Source: Cerrena zonata (taxonomy: Eukaryota; Basidiomycota; Agaricomycetes; Polyporales; Cerrenaceae). Taken from it: DNA of 64,000 nucleotides. Position 1 is the first letter of the stretch; each line of letters opens with the position of its first letter. Below the pieces are notes generated by a model that had not been told where the DNA came from, did no database searches, and worked only from the letters and a program-made list of their open reading frames with translations. The DNA lies in NCBI GenBank assembly GCA_038087015.1, contig JASBNA010000006.1, positions 868,001 to 932,000 of the forward strand. Direction: 5' to 3'. A program made the translations under genes and the position numbers. Shown here piece after piece: positions 11,670 through 23,053 of this stretch.

Positions 11670-13577
11670 ATGAATAGTGCACACGAGTATTACCAGTCAT
11701 ATTCCTGGCACCAGGTATGTACATACACGACTTCCTCAGCTTCTAAATTCTGATGTATATCGTGTAGTCTCATGATCAGGCGAGTGGCACGCTTTGAAGG
11801 CGTATGGTCGCGTCTTACCTAGTATGTTTATTCTTTAGGCCACAATCTTGTTACTCGTTCCTTATGAGACAATGGAAGAAGATATTAATGTATGTGTCCA
11901 AATCTCTTGAATGACCTTACATTGTCTAACGCTACATATATAGGTTCGAATTGAACGTCATTTGATAGTTGCTGGTGTACGAGGGCAGGCACCACTTCTG
12001 AAGGTGAGGACAATTTAGATGCAATCCAAGTTCACAGTTTAACAGTATATAGGGACGGTTGTATGGCACTATTGACGTCCCAAACAGCGCGTGGCAGCTC
12101 GAACCCCACCAATCTCGACTTTCTGCAAGAGAACGAACACTGTCTGGGACATCCTCAGCGTCCACCCAATCTTCCTTTGCCGTGGTGACAGACCCTGAGA
12201 TATCCAGTAGTTTTGCTGCTTCACTGGAAAATGGTCTCACATCCGATGTAGATGACCTCGATTTCTCGTCTCCTGCACTGTCTTCGCCGGTGTCGTCCTC
12301 TGTGGATGAAAATCACCACTTCCCCAGTGCCAGTGCTAGTGCTAGCAGGAGAAGACAGAGATACGCGTATCAACCCGTTTCACCCCAACGTGCGGGCCCC
12401 TCAGCAAGCGTCGCGTCTTCGTACTCTTCTGTGGAGTCATTACATACAGGGGCAACAAGGCTGCTCACTTTACACCTTGAAAAGGCGGAGTCCATGATTT
12501 GGCCTTCGCTAGTAGTTGGTCCCGTGCCTGAGGCACTGTCCTCAACCGATGTTTCCTTGTATCCTTGGGAAGCGTCGTCTGCGAGTGAAGCAAAATATAA
12601 CATGGATCCCACAAGCTTAGTTCTCATCGGTCTTGACCTCTCCGACATCCGAGAGAATAAGTCAGAAGCTTTTGAATACTTTGTGTAAGTGTCATTTTGT
12701 GTCAAACGTACTTTATGCCTAATATACTCACTTCTGGATTCTAGTCGAGCATGGCATCAAGCTCATGTTCCTTCCGCTACCGTACGATTAGCTGCGCATT
12801 ATCTGCCATTGACAACCTCATTACCGGAACTTAGCTCTCCATCGTCCACTCCCTCAGCATCTCCATGTCCCACCCCGACTTCGTCCTCGGTGACATCCTC
12901 ATCGCTCCCACTATCGGGGGAGAGTGTCGACCCGTGCTACCTACGGCACGGCTGCATATTATTTGCATTATGTGGGCGGATCTTCATACCTCGCGCGGCT
13001 GTATTTGGAGACAGGACTTTTGTACCTAGAAGGAACAGCCACTAGCCTACTTTCTTCATCGTATGCAGGGCTATCCTCACTTAGAGCGTCCGTTCAGACA
13101 TATCCGCCTCTCCATTCTCACTCGTCCGATGGAGTACATGGCACAGAGGCATGGAGACGCGATCGGGACACTGCTCGACGGCATTTCGAACGCGCACGTA
13201 CATTGGATCCATCGTTAGACGTGCCTATGCTTCCTTCTCCGTCAGACACGGAAAATGGTTCTGAGCCTGAAGGATCGCGTGGTGGCCGACATTCACGTAG
13301 TGACAGCGGGAAGCAGAAACTCAAAATGCCTGATATCGAGATTGGGCCGTCCGATAATGAAGACGGTGACAGAGAGGTTCGCAGACGACGTACCAAAAAG
13401 GACGATGCCTCTGATGCCAATGCAAGCTCGACTTCATTGGTGGAGAAGCGTACCTTGCCCGAGGAGGACGACAATACTTGGTATCTCTATCTGCCTGGTT
13501 TGGTCGGTGCAGGGACAGCTCTTTTGGTGGTAGGGTTTCTATCTTTTTCTTCATGGAGGAAAGGACAGGGCTCATGA
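11670..13577 (+). CDS. CS-domain protein with C-terminal membrane anchor, unknown function
   Basis: The start ATG at 11670 gives MNSAHEYYQSYSWHQ. Exons then read ATILLLVPYETMEEDINVRI, then ERHLIVAGVRGQAPLLKGRL and YGTIDVPNSAWQLEP. This beta-strand pattern with a Trp near the end is that of a CS/HSP20-like (p23, NudC) domain. A Ser-rich linker follows (about 12100-12420), then a segment containing AYYLHYVGGSSYLARLYLE and ARRHFERARTLDPSLD, which looks TPR-like. The C-terminus has a clear single transmembrane helix, LYLPGLVGAGTALLVVGFLS, followed by a short basic tail. This makes it a tail-anchored protein with its CS domain in the cytosol. Two junctions are unresolved: between 11767 and 11839, and between 12840 and 12935 where the frame changes. 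I do not recognise a named family. Confidence 0.7.
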
Positions 13578-14150
13578 TCTAACTTCTGGACTTGGTCTTT
13601 GATTTTTTTCTAGTTGTATTTGGTCACTCGGTAGATGCTTTATTTTGATGTCTGTTATGATGTTACACGACTTGCTTCCGGACGATCCACGCTCCCTTAC
13701 ATTCAGTGAACAAATCCAATAGCCAGTAATATAACAGCAATAGAAGGTCTGAAAGATACAATACACGTGAAAAAGCGAACCAGGAGAGCTTGTGTGTTGC
13801 AATCAGGGTCGACTTGGAAAAAAATGAGGGAGGGTATGTACGCGCGTAAAGATGAAGATGTGTAAGAAGGTATAGTATATGCAAGTGTCAAAAATTGAAC
13901 GTTAGAAGGAAACGGGATTTCCATTGAGGAGCTCTGTCTGTCTGCAGTTGTGTAAGTAAATAGTCATAATAAATGAGAAAGCAAGGATGTGATAGAAAGC
14001 AGAGCAAGGGTAGTCGACAAAATGGACAAGAAGCAAGCAAACCGATGAATATGAACAAGGGTGTAAACGAGATGCAAGCATGCAAACGCATTCAACGCAA
14101 GAAAATCAAATCAAACATCAACAAGTAGCCCAAAAAACAACAAAAAAACA
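13578..14150. other. Convergent intergenic region
   Basis: About 570 bp between two convergent genes. Several short open frames occur on the minus strand, but they overlap each other and resemble no family. The sequence just before 14150 is A-rich, as expected in 3' untranslated regions. Nothing else seen. Confidence 0.4.
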
Positions 14151-17100
14151 TCAAGGTCGAGAATACGTCTGAGAAGAACGAGGGTTTTGAGAAAAGTTGG
14201 TCGTGATCCGCTTCAACGTGTCCCTCTCCGCCGCCATATGTTGCAACAACATCCCGTCGAATCGCTGAATCGACTCTCGTCGGATAGCTGGATTTGAACT
14301 CTGCTTTCCAGCGACTGCATCAGCCGTAGCAGGTCTTCTCGCGCTTAGATTCCTGACGATACCACTGCCCGTACTCGGGCCAGCTTTGGGCAAATTCAAA
14401 CTAGAGGCGCTAGATCCGGCCGTATTGAAACCAGAGGCAGTGGGACTCTTGTTACTATTGATAGAAGGTCGCCGGTATAACTGCTCCCCTCCGATAGGTA
14501 AGAAATGAGTAGGTTTCATTCCATCTTTCTTTCTCGAAGCGAAGTAAGTCGCACGCTCAGCAATGTTGGCGATAGGTTTGTGGATATCGTTTGTAATATC
14601 AAAACTGGGGAATGCCTTATCCAAACCTGGCGATGGACTCAGTTGCGGGGTGGAATGGTTCCCGAGACGCATGATAGGCGTGCGTTGGGAGGTAGAAGAG
14701 ATTGCCCGGGGTCGGTCATACACGCGCGTTGGTGGAGGGCGTGAAGACGCCGTAGTTGAAGTCGAGGCACGGCTCTGAGATTGTGGTTGTGGTTGAGATG
14801 AAGAAGGGAAAGCAGAAGACATAGCCTGAGGTTGAGGATCCATGACGATCGTCCGTTGCTCAGGCGGAAGGGGTTTACCGTATTTATGACTACTACTTGT
14901 ATCATCCTCATCTTCCGAGGAAGAAGAGCCATCGTCACTCGTTTCAAGGTCATCCATCGCGTTTGGTTGACTTTGAATTCTATCGAAGAAATCCGCGGGT
15001 GAAGACGGCGCCGGCGCCGAATGAATCGCATGAGGATACGTGACTGAAGGGATGTGGAGGAGGGAGAGTGAAGAAGTTGGATGTCCCCGTCGCTCAGCGA
15101 GGGATGACGACGATTGATGTCTTGCCGATGATTGGTCAGAGTTAGAAATAGATTGCGAGTTTGGAGAAGTAGGAGAAGACAGATAGGAGGCTGATTCTAT
15201 TAGTGAGCCCTGTTCTGGGCTCTGTTGAGGGTTACGTGTAGAAGGCAAAGGAGTGGACGAATGAGACTTGTCATTCGAGGATAGAGACAACCCAGAACGA
15301 GAGGATCCAGAGGTAGATGGTCTATATACAGGTTTACCAGGTGACCTGGGAGGAGGTGGTAGCACAGTAGGTCCGAGGGAGGATGAGGCTCGGGGAGGAG
15401 GGGACATGGCCATGGCTCTAACGCTAGGCGCTGATGAAGCAGGTGGTTGGGAGAGGGGGACAGAGGGAGGCTGAGAAGATGCATTAGAGGAGCCGGTCAG
15501 TGGACGTTCGACAAAGCTGGCGTGACTTCGTCTGAAGAGAGGCGATGGTGTTCGACAGCTTCCGAAGACGGCATCTTGGAATGCACTGACTGTCGGTGAA
15601 GGATGATCCTCAAACTCTGAGATATTCAAGGACGGTCGCTCATGAGACTGCACTGACAGCGAAATGCTAGGTCGGGGAGGAGGCTCGTCTATTTCACCTG
15701 AAGGGGTATTATATGCCGACTCATCCTCTGAGTAAATCGGTCCATCAATTTGTTGAGAGCTTGAAGCTTGGGTAGATGAGAATGTGAACGAAGGCATTGT
15801 TCCACTAGCACTGGTCAAAGGAATAGAAGTTGACGTCGAGACGGTTCTCGAGACTGCAGCAGGCGGAGGGGTCATCACCAACGCCGCACGCTCCTCAGGA
15901 AGAGCACCGTCTGAGGCAACTCTTCTGAGCAGCAACACTGAATTCGACTGATCGCCGGTAGTGTTGCTAGCGTCAACATCCTTGAAAACGAGTCTCGAGA
16001 GCGGCGGGTCACCTTGACTTAGCGAACTAAACCTCCTAGGGGGCGGAGCAAGTGCATGAGCCATAGCTGGAGTTTCGGCCCGTTGGGGTTCTTCCAAGGT
16101 TGAGATCCAAGCGCGAGTAGGCGACAAACCGTCACCAGTGGGTAGAACAGTAGGAGGCAGAGGTCGTATGGACTTCACAGGAGAGAACTGAAGAACAGAC
16201 TCATCCGAGGAAGCGTTCAACTGGTGCAACTGCTCAGGGTCAACAATGGGCCTTCCAATTGCTAGTTGACGCTTAGGTGTGGAGGATACAGGACGATCCT
16301 CACCCTCCGGACCCTCGCCAGCGCTCGCGATCCTTTCATCCAAATCTTCGCTCCGAAAGGAAGGCAGGTCCTCCATCTTCTCGGGAGGACTAGCTGTCAC
16401 AAACGAACTGTCAGAGGTATTGTGTAGCGAATGACTGACAGCTTCATGTAGCAACGCCTTCCGCCATCCATGTTCTTGTACACCCGAACTCGTGCTCCAC
16501 ATCCCGGGACTTGGTGGAAGTCGATCTGCCAGGACATCCGCACCGAGACTGTCTTTGATCCCAAGACCGTGCGCCATGCTTGCCTGCACTGTGAAGGGAT
16601 AACTCGCTGAAGGTGGCGGCAGGTCTACGGCATCGGTCGGGTCAATCATCGACGTCGGGTCGATGTAGTAGTCCACCTGTCTCGGGGTAGCTGTTGTTTG
16701 ACCCTGACGAGCATTCGCCTTCCTCGAGTCGACCTTGGATTTAATATCCTTCTCTGCTTGCTTAGCAGCCTCCTCCAGATCCTCCATCTTTTCTCTCAAT
16801 ACCACCACACGACTCGCGGGATTATTATGGGTGTATGTCGCATGCGGAGCCGAGAAGGGATGAGGTTGATGGGGTCGAGCAGGGACCCGACCAGAGGCTG
16901 TGGTATTATCGCTAGTCGTCCGAAGAATCGGTCCAACGGCAACGGGTGGGCTAGCAGTCACTGGAGTAACAGGCTTGCTCTTCGATTTACCCAGACCGAA
17001 AAGTCCGAGGAAACCAGCAGGTGTAGCCTTGTTGGTGTTGTTGAGCACAGGAGGTGGAGCAAGAGAGACAGGACTTGGTTTGCTGTGAGCAGGTGGAAGG

Positions 17101-17986
17101 AAGTACGAGTTTTTGACAAGTAGTTTTAGTCTGTATTGGACGTCGTCCATGTCGAATTCCATCTCGCCTTTCTCTCTGTCTTGTCCAACTATGCGGGGAG
17201 TAAACGAAGACGCGTCCTCGTAATCTCCAAGACTAGGCGGAAATATAGAGGACTCGGCGGCAGAGTGAGAGGACGTTGAAGTACTGTTCGGATAGATGGA
17301 GGATGACGTCGTCGTACTGTTTGACATGAGTGAGTCCCGAAAATGCGACCGACCCCGTGTAAAGATTTCGATTTGGACAGCCGAGTCCGAGACGGGCATA
17401 TTAGGTGTGAGAGGACTAGGTTGCGAGGAGGAAGAGCTCGAATGGGTCGTTGTGCGGAATGTAATGTGACGGGGGACACTGAGACCACGCGAACGTGCCT
17501 TCATCTATAGCAACATTCATTTTTGGTGTACATGGCAAACATGAATAAGAGACTTACCCCTCGTACTGAACCATTTTCCGACTTGGTTTGTCTACCTCTG
17601 GCTGATTCAGGCACGTCACGAAGATTTACAGAACTTAGTGCCCTCGCCCTTCCCGTCTGCCTCTTTTCGGAGTTCACGCCCAATAGCCTCTCAGCTTCTA
17701 CCATCCCTTCCCGAAAGTGCTGCATTGATTCTGGCGAGTCTACCTGAGGAATAACGATGTTGTCTGAGGTGCCTGTAAGGTTCAGGGGTGGTAAAGGAGG
17801 AGCATCTTCTCCACCGCTCCTGTTGTCTCCAACCACGCTTTTTCGCCTTGTCCGTGTACGAGAGCGACGTCTGAGCGACGCACGACTATTCGTGCTTGCC
17901 CCGCTTGCATTACTAATTAGAGAATTTGAACGAGCAAGTGGTGTTGGATACAAGCTTGGGAGCGGAAGGACAGCGGACTGGGCCAT
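14151..17986 (-). CDS. Very long Ser/Pro-rich low-complexity protein, unrecognised
   Basis: Two exons make a protein of about 1,260 residues. Exon 1 (17986 to about 17560) starts MAQSAVLPLPSLYPTPLARS and has a basic cluster SLRRRSRTRTRRKS plus ESMQHFREGMVEAERLLGV. A short intron ends with CTATAG just before 17504. Exon 2 is one uninterrupted frame of 1,117 codons. It contains a semi-ordered block DMDDVQYRLKLLVKNSYFLP, a possible helix VVLREKMEDLEEAAKQAEKD, and a C-terminal conserved-looking part IANIAERATYFASRKKDGMK. The rest is dominated by Ser, Pro and Thr, consistent with disorder and phosphorylation. No catalytic motif or membrane segment is visible. The length of the frame, its Ser/Pro codon pattern and its clean exon border support a real gene. 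I do not recognise the family and assign no function. Confidence 0.8.
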
Positions 17987-18618
17987 CTAAAAATGGACTC
18001 AGGAATGAGCATGAAGACGAGAACAGAAAGGGCGGAGACAGACTCAAGAAAGCAACCAAGTGCGTGGTGGCAACTTGAATTCTTCGCGACGGCTCGTCCC
18101 ACAAGCGGTCTAGCGCCGTCCCTTGGATATTGATGCGCCGACCTGGCTGCTTTTGCCCAAAGAGCAAGTATGATGTAGTAAAGACAGAACAGAGTTGGAT
18201 TTGAAGGAATGTGGCCCCAAGTCGCGGTGGTAGGTGGTGAACCTGACACAGGAGGGCGAAGGAGGATTCTCTCTTTCCTATCTTGTCTCGACTCCGCCGC
18301 CCTGATCCATGTGGCGCCCTCGGCCCAACCGGTTTCTTTGCCCAATTTGCTTGTTATTTCCCCTGGTACCTTCTCGTAATTCGTGCAAGGTGCTATGCTA
18401 CCTGTCCCTCACCGATAGGGCCAAAATGTCGCCTAAATTCACTCTAATTCAGACAATTTCAATCTGAACTGTGCAGGATATGTCTGTTTCAATCCGGACT
18501 GTGCAATATTCTCCGGATATAAATGCCGGCCGCCACCGGAGTGCTTAACCAGTTTGGGCAGGGATCGTTTGATGCACTGAGCACGCTGGCCACTGGGTGA
18601 ACGTTCTGCTCAACCACG
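17987..18618. promoter_or_regulatory. Divergent promoter region with 30-bp-spaced direct repeat
   Basis: This 630-bp region separates the Ser/Pro-rich gene (minus) from ERG28 (plus). Near ERG28 there is an imperfect direct repeat, TTTCAATCTGAACTGTGCA at 18457-18475 and TTTCAATCCGGACTGTGCA at 18487-18505, exactly 30 bp apart. The second copy also starts an inverted pair TCCGGA...TCCGGA (18493-18517). Such paired boxes 110-160 bp before a start codon could be binding sites for a zinc-cluster factor, whose sites are often CGG/CCG pairs. This is an inference only. Confidence 0.4.
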
Positions 18619-19286
18619 ATGGCCTCCACATTTCTTGCTTGTGAGTAACCCAAGACATCTAGCTTCATTGACTTATACGCTTTCATAGTACTCCCACAAA
18701 GTGAAGGATTGCTTCCCAAGTGGCAGCTCTTCATCGCGGTTGTGGCAGCTCTCAACACTGTTCAGAACTTTGCGACGCTCAAGTTCACTAAGAGGGTGTA
18801 CAGCAAAAAGCCTGCGGAAGGTAAGTCATACTGTTTCCCGTGATCGAGGTCCATGCCGACACGTTGACCATCTCTTGTAGTAACGGCCCTACAGGCGCGA
18901 ACATTCGCTGTCTGGACATTGCTTTCTGCTGTCGTGCGTTTCTACGCCGCGTATCATATCCATGACAAGTCGTAAGCACATCCTGTTTCAGGTCAATGTG
19001 TACGATGTTGAAGCGAGCGACACGTACCATTATATAGTATCTATGACATTACCTTCATAAGCTACCTCATCGCCTTCGGACATATCACGTCCGAACTGCT
19101 CATCTTTGGTACGGGCGGAACCAAGTTCCCTTCTCTCAGCCCGCTCATCGTCTCTTGTGAGTAGCTCGTGCGTCTTATATCCTGTTCTAGACAACTAACA
19201 GTATCTCGATTCATCATCATTTCCATCTGCCAGCCACCTCCCTTGTCTGGATGTTCACGCAGTACGACTTCTACGTCAAACGCTGA
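18619..19286 (+). CDS. ERG28: Ergosterol biosynthesis scaffold protein Erg28
   Basis: Erg28 is an endoplasmic-reticulum membrane protein that tethers the sterol C-4 demethylation enzymes (Erg25, Erg26, Erg27). The start ATG at 18619 gives MASTFLALLPQSEGLLPKWQ. Then come LFIAVVAALNTVQNFATLKF, TKRVYSKKPAEVTALQART, FAVWTLLSAVVRFYAAYHI and FISYLIAFGHITSELLIFGT. The last exon ends LVWMFTQYDFYVKR before the stop at 19286. Four hydrophobic segments and the NxxQNFxTLxFTKRVY and RxYAAYHI blocks are those of the family. The four introns I read are 45-90 bp, begin GTGAGT, GTAAGT or GTAAGC, and keep frame. The terminal basic tail is consistent with ER retention. Length is typical. Confidence 0.95.
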
Positions 19287-21383
19287 AGCGCCTATGTTTC
19301 ATTCCCCTCTTACGGTTCACGACCTCTAATTAAAAGTATCTGATGATTATCTTACGGTTCTTTGCTCGATATGTTTGCTATCTACATCTGTCACCTTGGG
19401 CTACTTAGGACAGGTTCCTCTTGACTATAATAATTGGTATTCTTTCGTCGCCCCGATCTCGGTATATCATCAACATTTCCCATCCAGTACCGATCAAAGG
19501 GGGATCGTGTATGGCATGACGCCAACATATGTGTTCAAGGTCCATGTTGCGCGAGGTACGTACATTGTAAAGTCCCAAGGCTTTGCGACTCTCAAAACCC
19601 GAAGAACAGAACCATGCTGATGAGGGCATTATAACTGATCGGGCAGAATTCCTCAGCGTGAGGCATATACTGTTTTACAATGCCTGTATCCCGGGGTTTC
19701 TCTAAACCATTTGAGTTTCCAGGTCGTGTGATGACTTGGGATATATTTGTAGTCCGTTTACATTGCTCGCTCCTTGGCAGATTGTTACCATGGGTTTAGT
19801 ATCAATCTTATTATCAGGGATCCAACTCGAACAGTGTCGTGGTCCCGACCCGGAGGAAGCACGCCCTTATACGAGGACCTTTGAAACCTATGAACCATGT
19901 ACGTAAAACCAATGATATAACCAAAACATGATCCTCTGAACTCTAGTATCTACCCGACAGGTATGGGGTCAAGACGGTACCGAAACACACTGACATCCTG
20001 TCAATGTCATTTATACATGGAAGATGGATGTCAGTCACACTGCTCGATTCAATTCTACGAAACCTACTCGCTACTAAGCTTACACGTGTTTATTGATCCG
20101 GTTTCTCGACAATGTGAATGTCCCAAACCTTATCAATGTTAAGGTTCGATGCTCAACGTGCAACATTCGGCGCTCATAACATCTCTGACATTTCCACCAC
20201 ATTCGAGACTCCAGATGACTTCATATTATCAACCGATTTCAATTGCTGACTCCATACACCTTTGTATGATTCATTGTGCTTTACTCCATTCTCGTTGGCA
20301 TGCGGCGCACAACGTCTTGCTCCTCGTTAGCCCCGACTCACACCACCTCCATGGCGTTCCGTGTACAAGAACGGTATCTGGGGGTGGCTTGATAGTAGCC
20401 ACTGAGTCTGTGAACTGTAAACGGTATGTCCATAGTGTAATTTTATTCGAAGCCCCACAGCCGTCTGCTGTGACAGTGCGTCAGTACGTCGAGTCAGAGG
20501 TCAGCGTCCATGCTATGAGACAGTAGCTCCTTCGCTTTCAAGATACGAGATAGAAGGTGCCTGCCCTAAACCCAGCTACGCTGGAGTCTAAGTAATGTGG
20601 AAGCTTGCAAGTCCTCAAGGCTATGCCTCAAACACCTCACTTACTGAGATAATAGGCCTGTCCACATAGTTCTATGAACAGGTAGACCTAAACATCGCGA
20701 GTCAGGCAGTAATTTCGAGTCACTCACAGGATAGCACACCTTCTCCCTTTAAGCGCCCAGTCTGAATCTTCAAATTCGCACCACAAACTTTCAAAGTATT
20801 GAACCGGTAAACCACTATTCTTGGCTCCCCAGTGACCCTCGATCGAAATATCGGTGATCTCCATCAATTCGCTGTCAATATCTTAGAACAAGCGAGTCAG
20901 CGAGCGACGAGATAAGGGCGACGGGAGAAGGGAGAGCTTATCTCCAGTGCTTGCGATAAGGCCTCAAGGAACCTCGACACATACGAAACCGGTGCCGCGG
21001 CGAATGATTTGTGGTCTAATTAGGAAGGTTTGGTGGTTGGGAGTTGTTGGTGAGTAAATGAGTGGCTGAGAGCGACCGGGAGGTGGAGGGAGAGGTTGGG
21101 AACTTGGATGTTGGGTATCGGAGCAAGGGCGCTTAACATTACATGCCTGGTGAGTGGGCCTAAAGCTAGGGTTCATGTCGTTCGGCTCACAAGGCAACCC
21201 GTTGGTCAACTTATCGTATCGAACTTTGTGTGGAGACTCATGTCCGAGGAGAAGGTGATAGAGAAGCCAGCTGCGGATAGTTCACGAAGGACAGTGTCTT
21301 GGGAAATGATATTTTGGTGATGATATGGTTATTCTCGACGGTGGGGTTGCTAATACTGTCTACCTAGTTCTAAGAATAAACTG

Positions 21384-21405
21384 ACATCGACGCTTGCGTC
21401 GATGT
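21384..21405. repeat. Perfect 10-bp inverted repeat with 2-nt centre
   Basis: The arms ACATCGACGC and GCGTCGATGT are exact reverse complements separated by TT. It lies in a gene-poor stretch, so it could be a dimeric protein-binding site or a small hairpin. No function can be assigned. Confidence 0.7.
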
Positions 21406-21943
21406 ATTTCCGGTACAACGGTGTTGTCAGCCTATTATTGGATGACAGGACAGAGCTTACCTACCGTAGCAGATACAAAATTAGAACGCCAGTGCAATAA
21501 GTTACGGAAATGTGTGAGCGAAGAACTGTTGAGAGCATATGGTAGGTAACGTTTCGCATGTACCTCTGGAATATTGGGGCGAAAGTGTGTGGCGGTCAGA
21601 AACTGATGCATGGGCCATCGATGCCGATGAGACGTCAGAAGATGGATCACTGGCCCGTTCGACCACGGAGACTTCCATCCGGAATTGCGCAGGGACTTAG
21701 CATTGTTGCGTGATATACTAGCAAACGCACACCTGAGCACCCCATCTGGGGAAACGTCTGAGAAATGATAATGCGTATTGAGTTGGACGGTATTACGACA
21801 CAAGTCGTCATGATCATCGTTACTTTCTAAGCGTATATACAGTACTCCTAAGGCCAAGGGATCTGGTTGGGATAATATTGGCGTAAAGGCAATCTAGGCC
21901 AACCAGGTGTAGATCAAAGGTGGAACATACGATGCCGGCATTA

Positions 21944-22680
21944 TCAGGCAGAAGACTGGTCGAGCAATGTGCTTTCGGGATCGGTATACCACAACCGGTC
22001 GTGAATAGCGATAGCAATACGACTTGGGACTATTTTTAAAGTCTCCAGAGGGTACTGGAAGTACGTGTAGTTAGTTCGAGGGTTTCGAGGAAGCCAGGAA
22101 CCATCTGAGTAAAGCAAAAAGCATGACGGGAGAACGGTGAAAAAGAGGAATATGTCGATCCGGGCGTTGGGTATGTGAATATTGATGATAGTCCCTGTCT
22201 AAGATAGGTACGAGGATGGCGGAGTCAATAGTTGGCAATTGGGAGGAGTTCCTTTGTCGTAAATATATGTCAGGGAAAAGAACGTACACCCCTCCCTGGT
22301 CAGAAGAATAACCCTGCGTGATTCGATACCATTGAGATGGAGAGTGCATCGGTGTGAAAGACCTAAAACCAGTCGTTCATTTCCTCATCGTACGTACCAG
22401 GTCTCCAGGAGAAGGTGCGAATACCGCGCGAGTACTCTACGCTGCGTCCCATGAGCGTATGAGGAAGTAGCCGATGAGTCGTGGACCGAGAGGGTGATAC
22501 ACCTAGGTGCACGACAGCCCACTGAACGTTCCAAGTCAGCCGCCACCAGGGGGCACACAAATGTATACGTGGAATATATCTTACGATCGTGCATCTTTGG
22601 ACTCGTCTTGGGATGACTAGCGTAGCGTCTAGAGAAGATTGGGAAGTCAGCTGGACGAATAAACGCAGATGGGATCACTC
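21944..22680 (-). CDS. Possible multi-exon gene, unrecognised
   Basis: Three minus-strand pieces can be joined by standard introns. The first (about 22670-22400) is open in two frames, one ending RTFSWRPG and the other RYSHLLLETW. Both can be spliced across a short intron ending TGGTTTTAG to the second piece, SFTPMHSPSQWYRITQGYSS plus DQGG. A further intron (GTGTACG to ATCTTAG) leads to TGTIINIHIPNARIDIFLFF, then TVLPSCFLLYSDGSWLP, FQYPLETLKIVPSRIAIAI and HDRLWYTDPESTLLDQSSA before a stop at 21944. One hydrophobic segment is visible. The composition looks coding, but I find no start codon or family. It may be a lineage-specific gene or a remnant. Confidence 0.3.
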
Positions 22681-23030
22681 AGGTGATGTGCGAAAGCACT
22701 GAAGGGTGCACATTCATCGCGAGAAGGTATTCAATTGGTTATACATCCAGCCTTGAGTTGTCAAGCTATTTTCACGGAAAGAACATCACGTAAGGAAAAA
22801 GTAAGCTCTGTTGGACCAATGATACCAACAATTCGTTCTGGTCTTCCCAAAAGCATTTAAGTTGGTAATTCCCGTCGCTCCGTTGGGGTGTTTGTGCGAG
22901 TGTCAGGGCATCATCGCAACTCCGTGACATCAGCAGTGCTTTTGAGCAAATACGAGAAATGAAATGGAGGTGGGGCATATTTCGATCGTGCCGGTCGTAT
23001 TTTTTTTGACGTGCGGAGCGACTCTTCACC

Positions 23031-23053
23031 CGATCGGCTTTACGAGCCGATCG
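23031..23053. repeat. Perfect 9-bp hairpin with 5-nt loop
   Basis: The arms CGATCGGCT and AGCCGATCG flank the loop TTACG. It is a GC-containing perfect stem in the gene-poor stretch. Its role is unknown. Confidence 0.7.

Noticed and set aside
14505..15484. Open frames opposite to or out of frame with the Ser/Pro-rich gene
   Set aside because: Low-complexity Ser/Pro codons commonly leave other frames open; none has a domain or exon structure of its own.
20149..20526. 125-codon plus-strand open frame in the gene-poor region
   Set aside because: No family resemblance, no flanking splice pattern and no neighbouring exons; probably chance.
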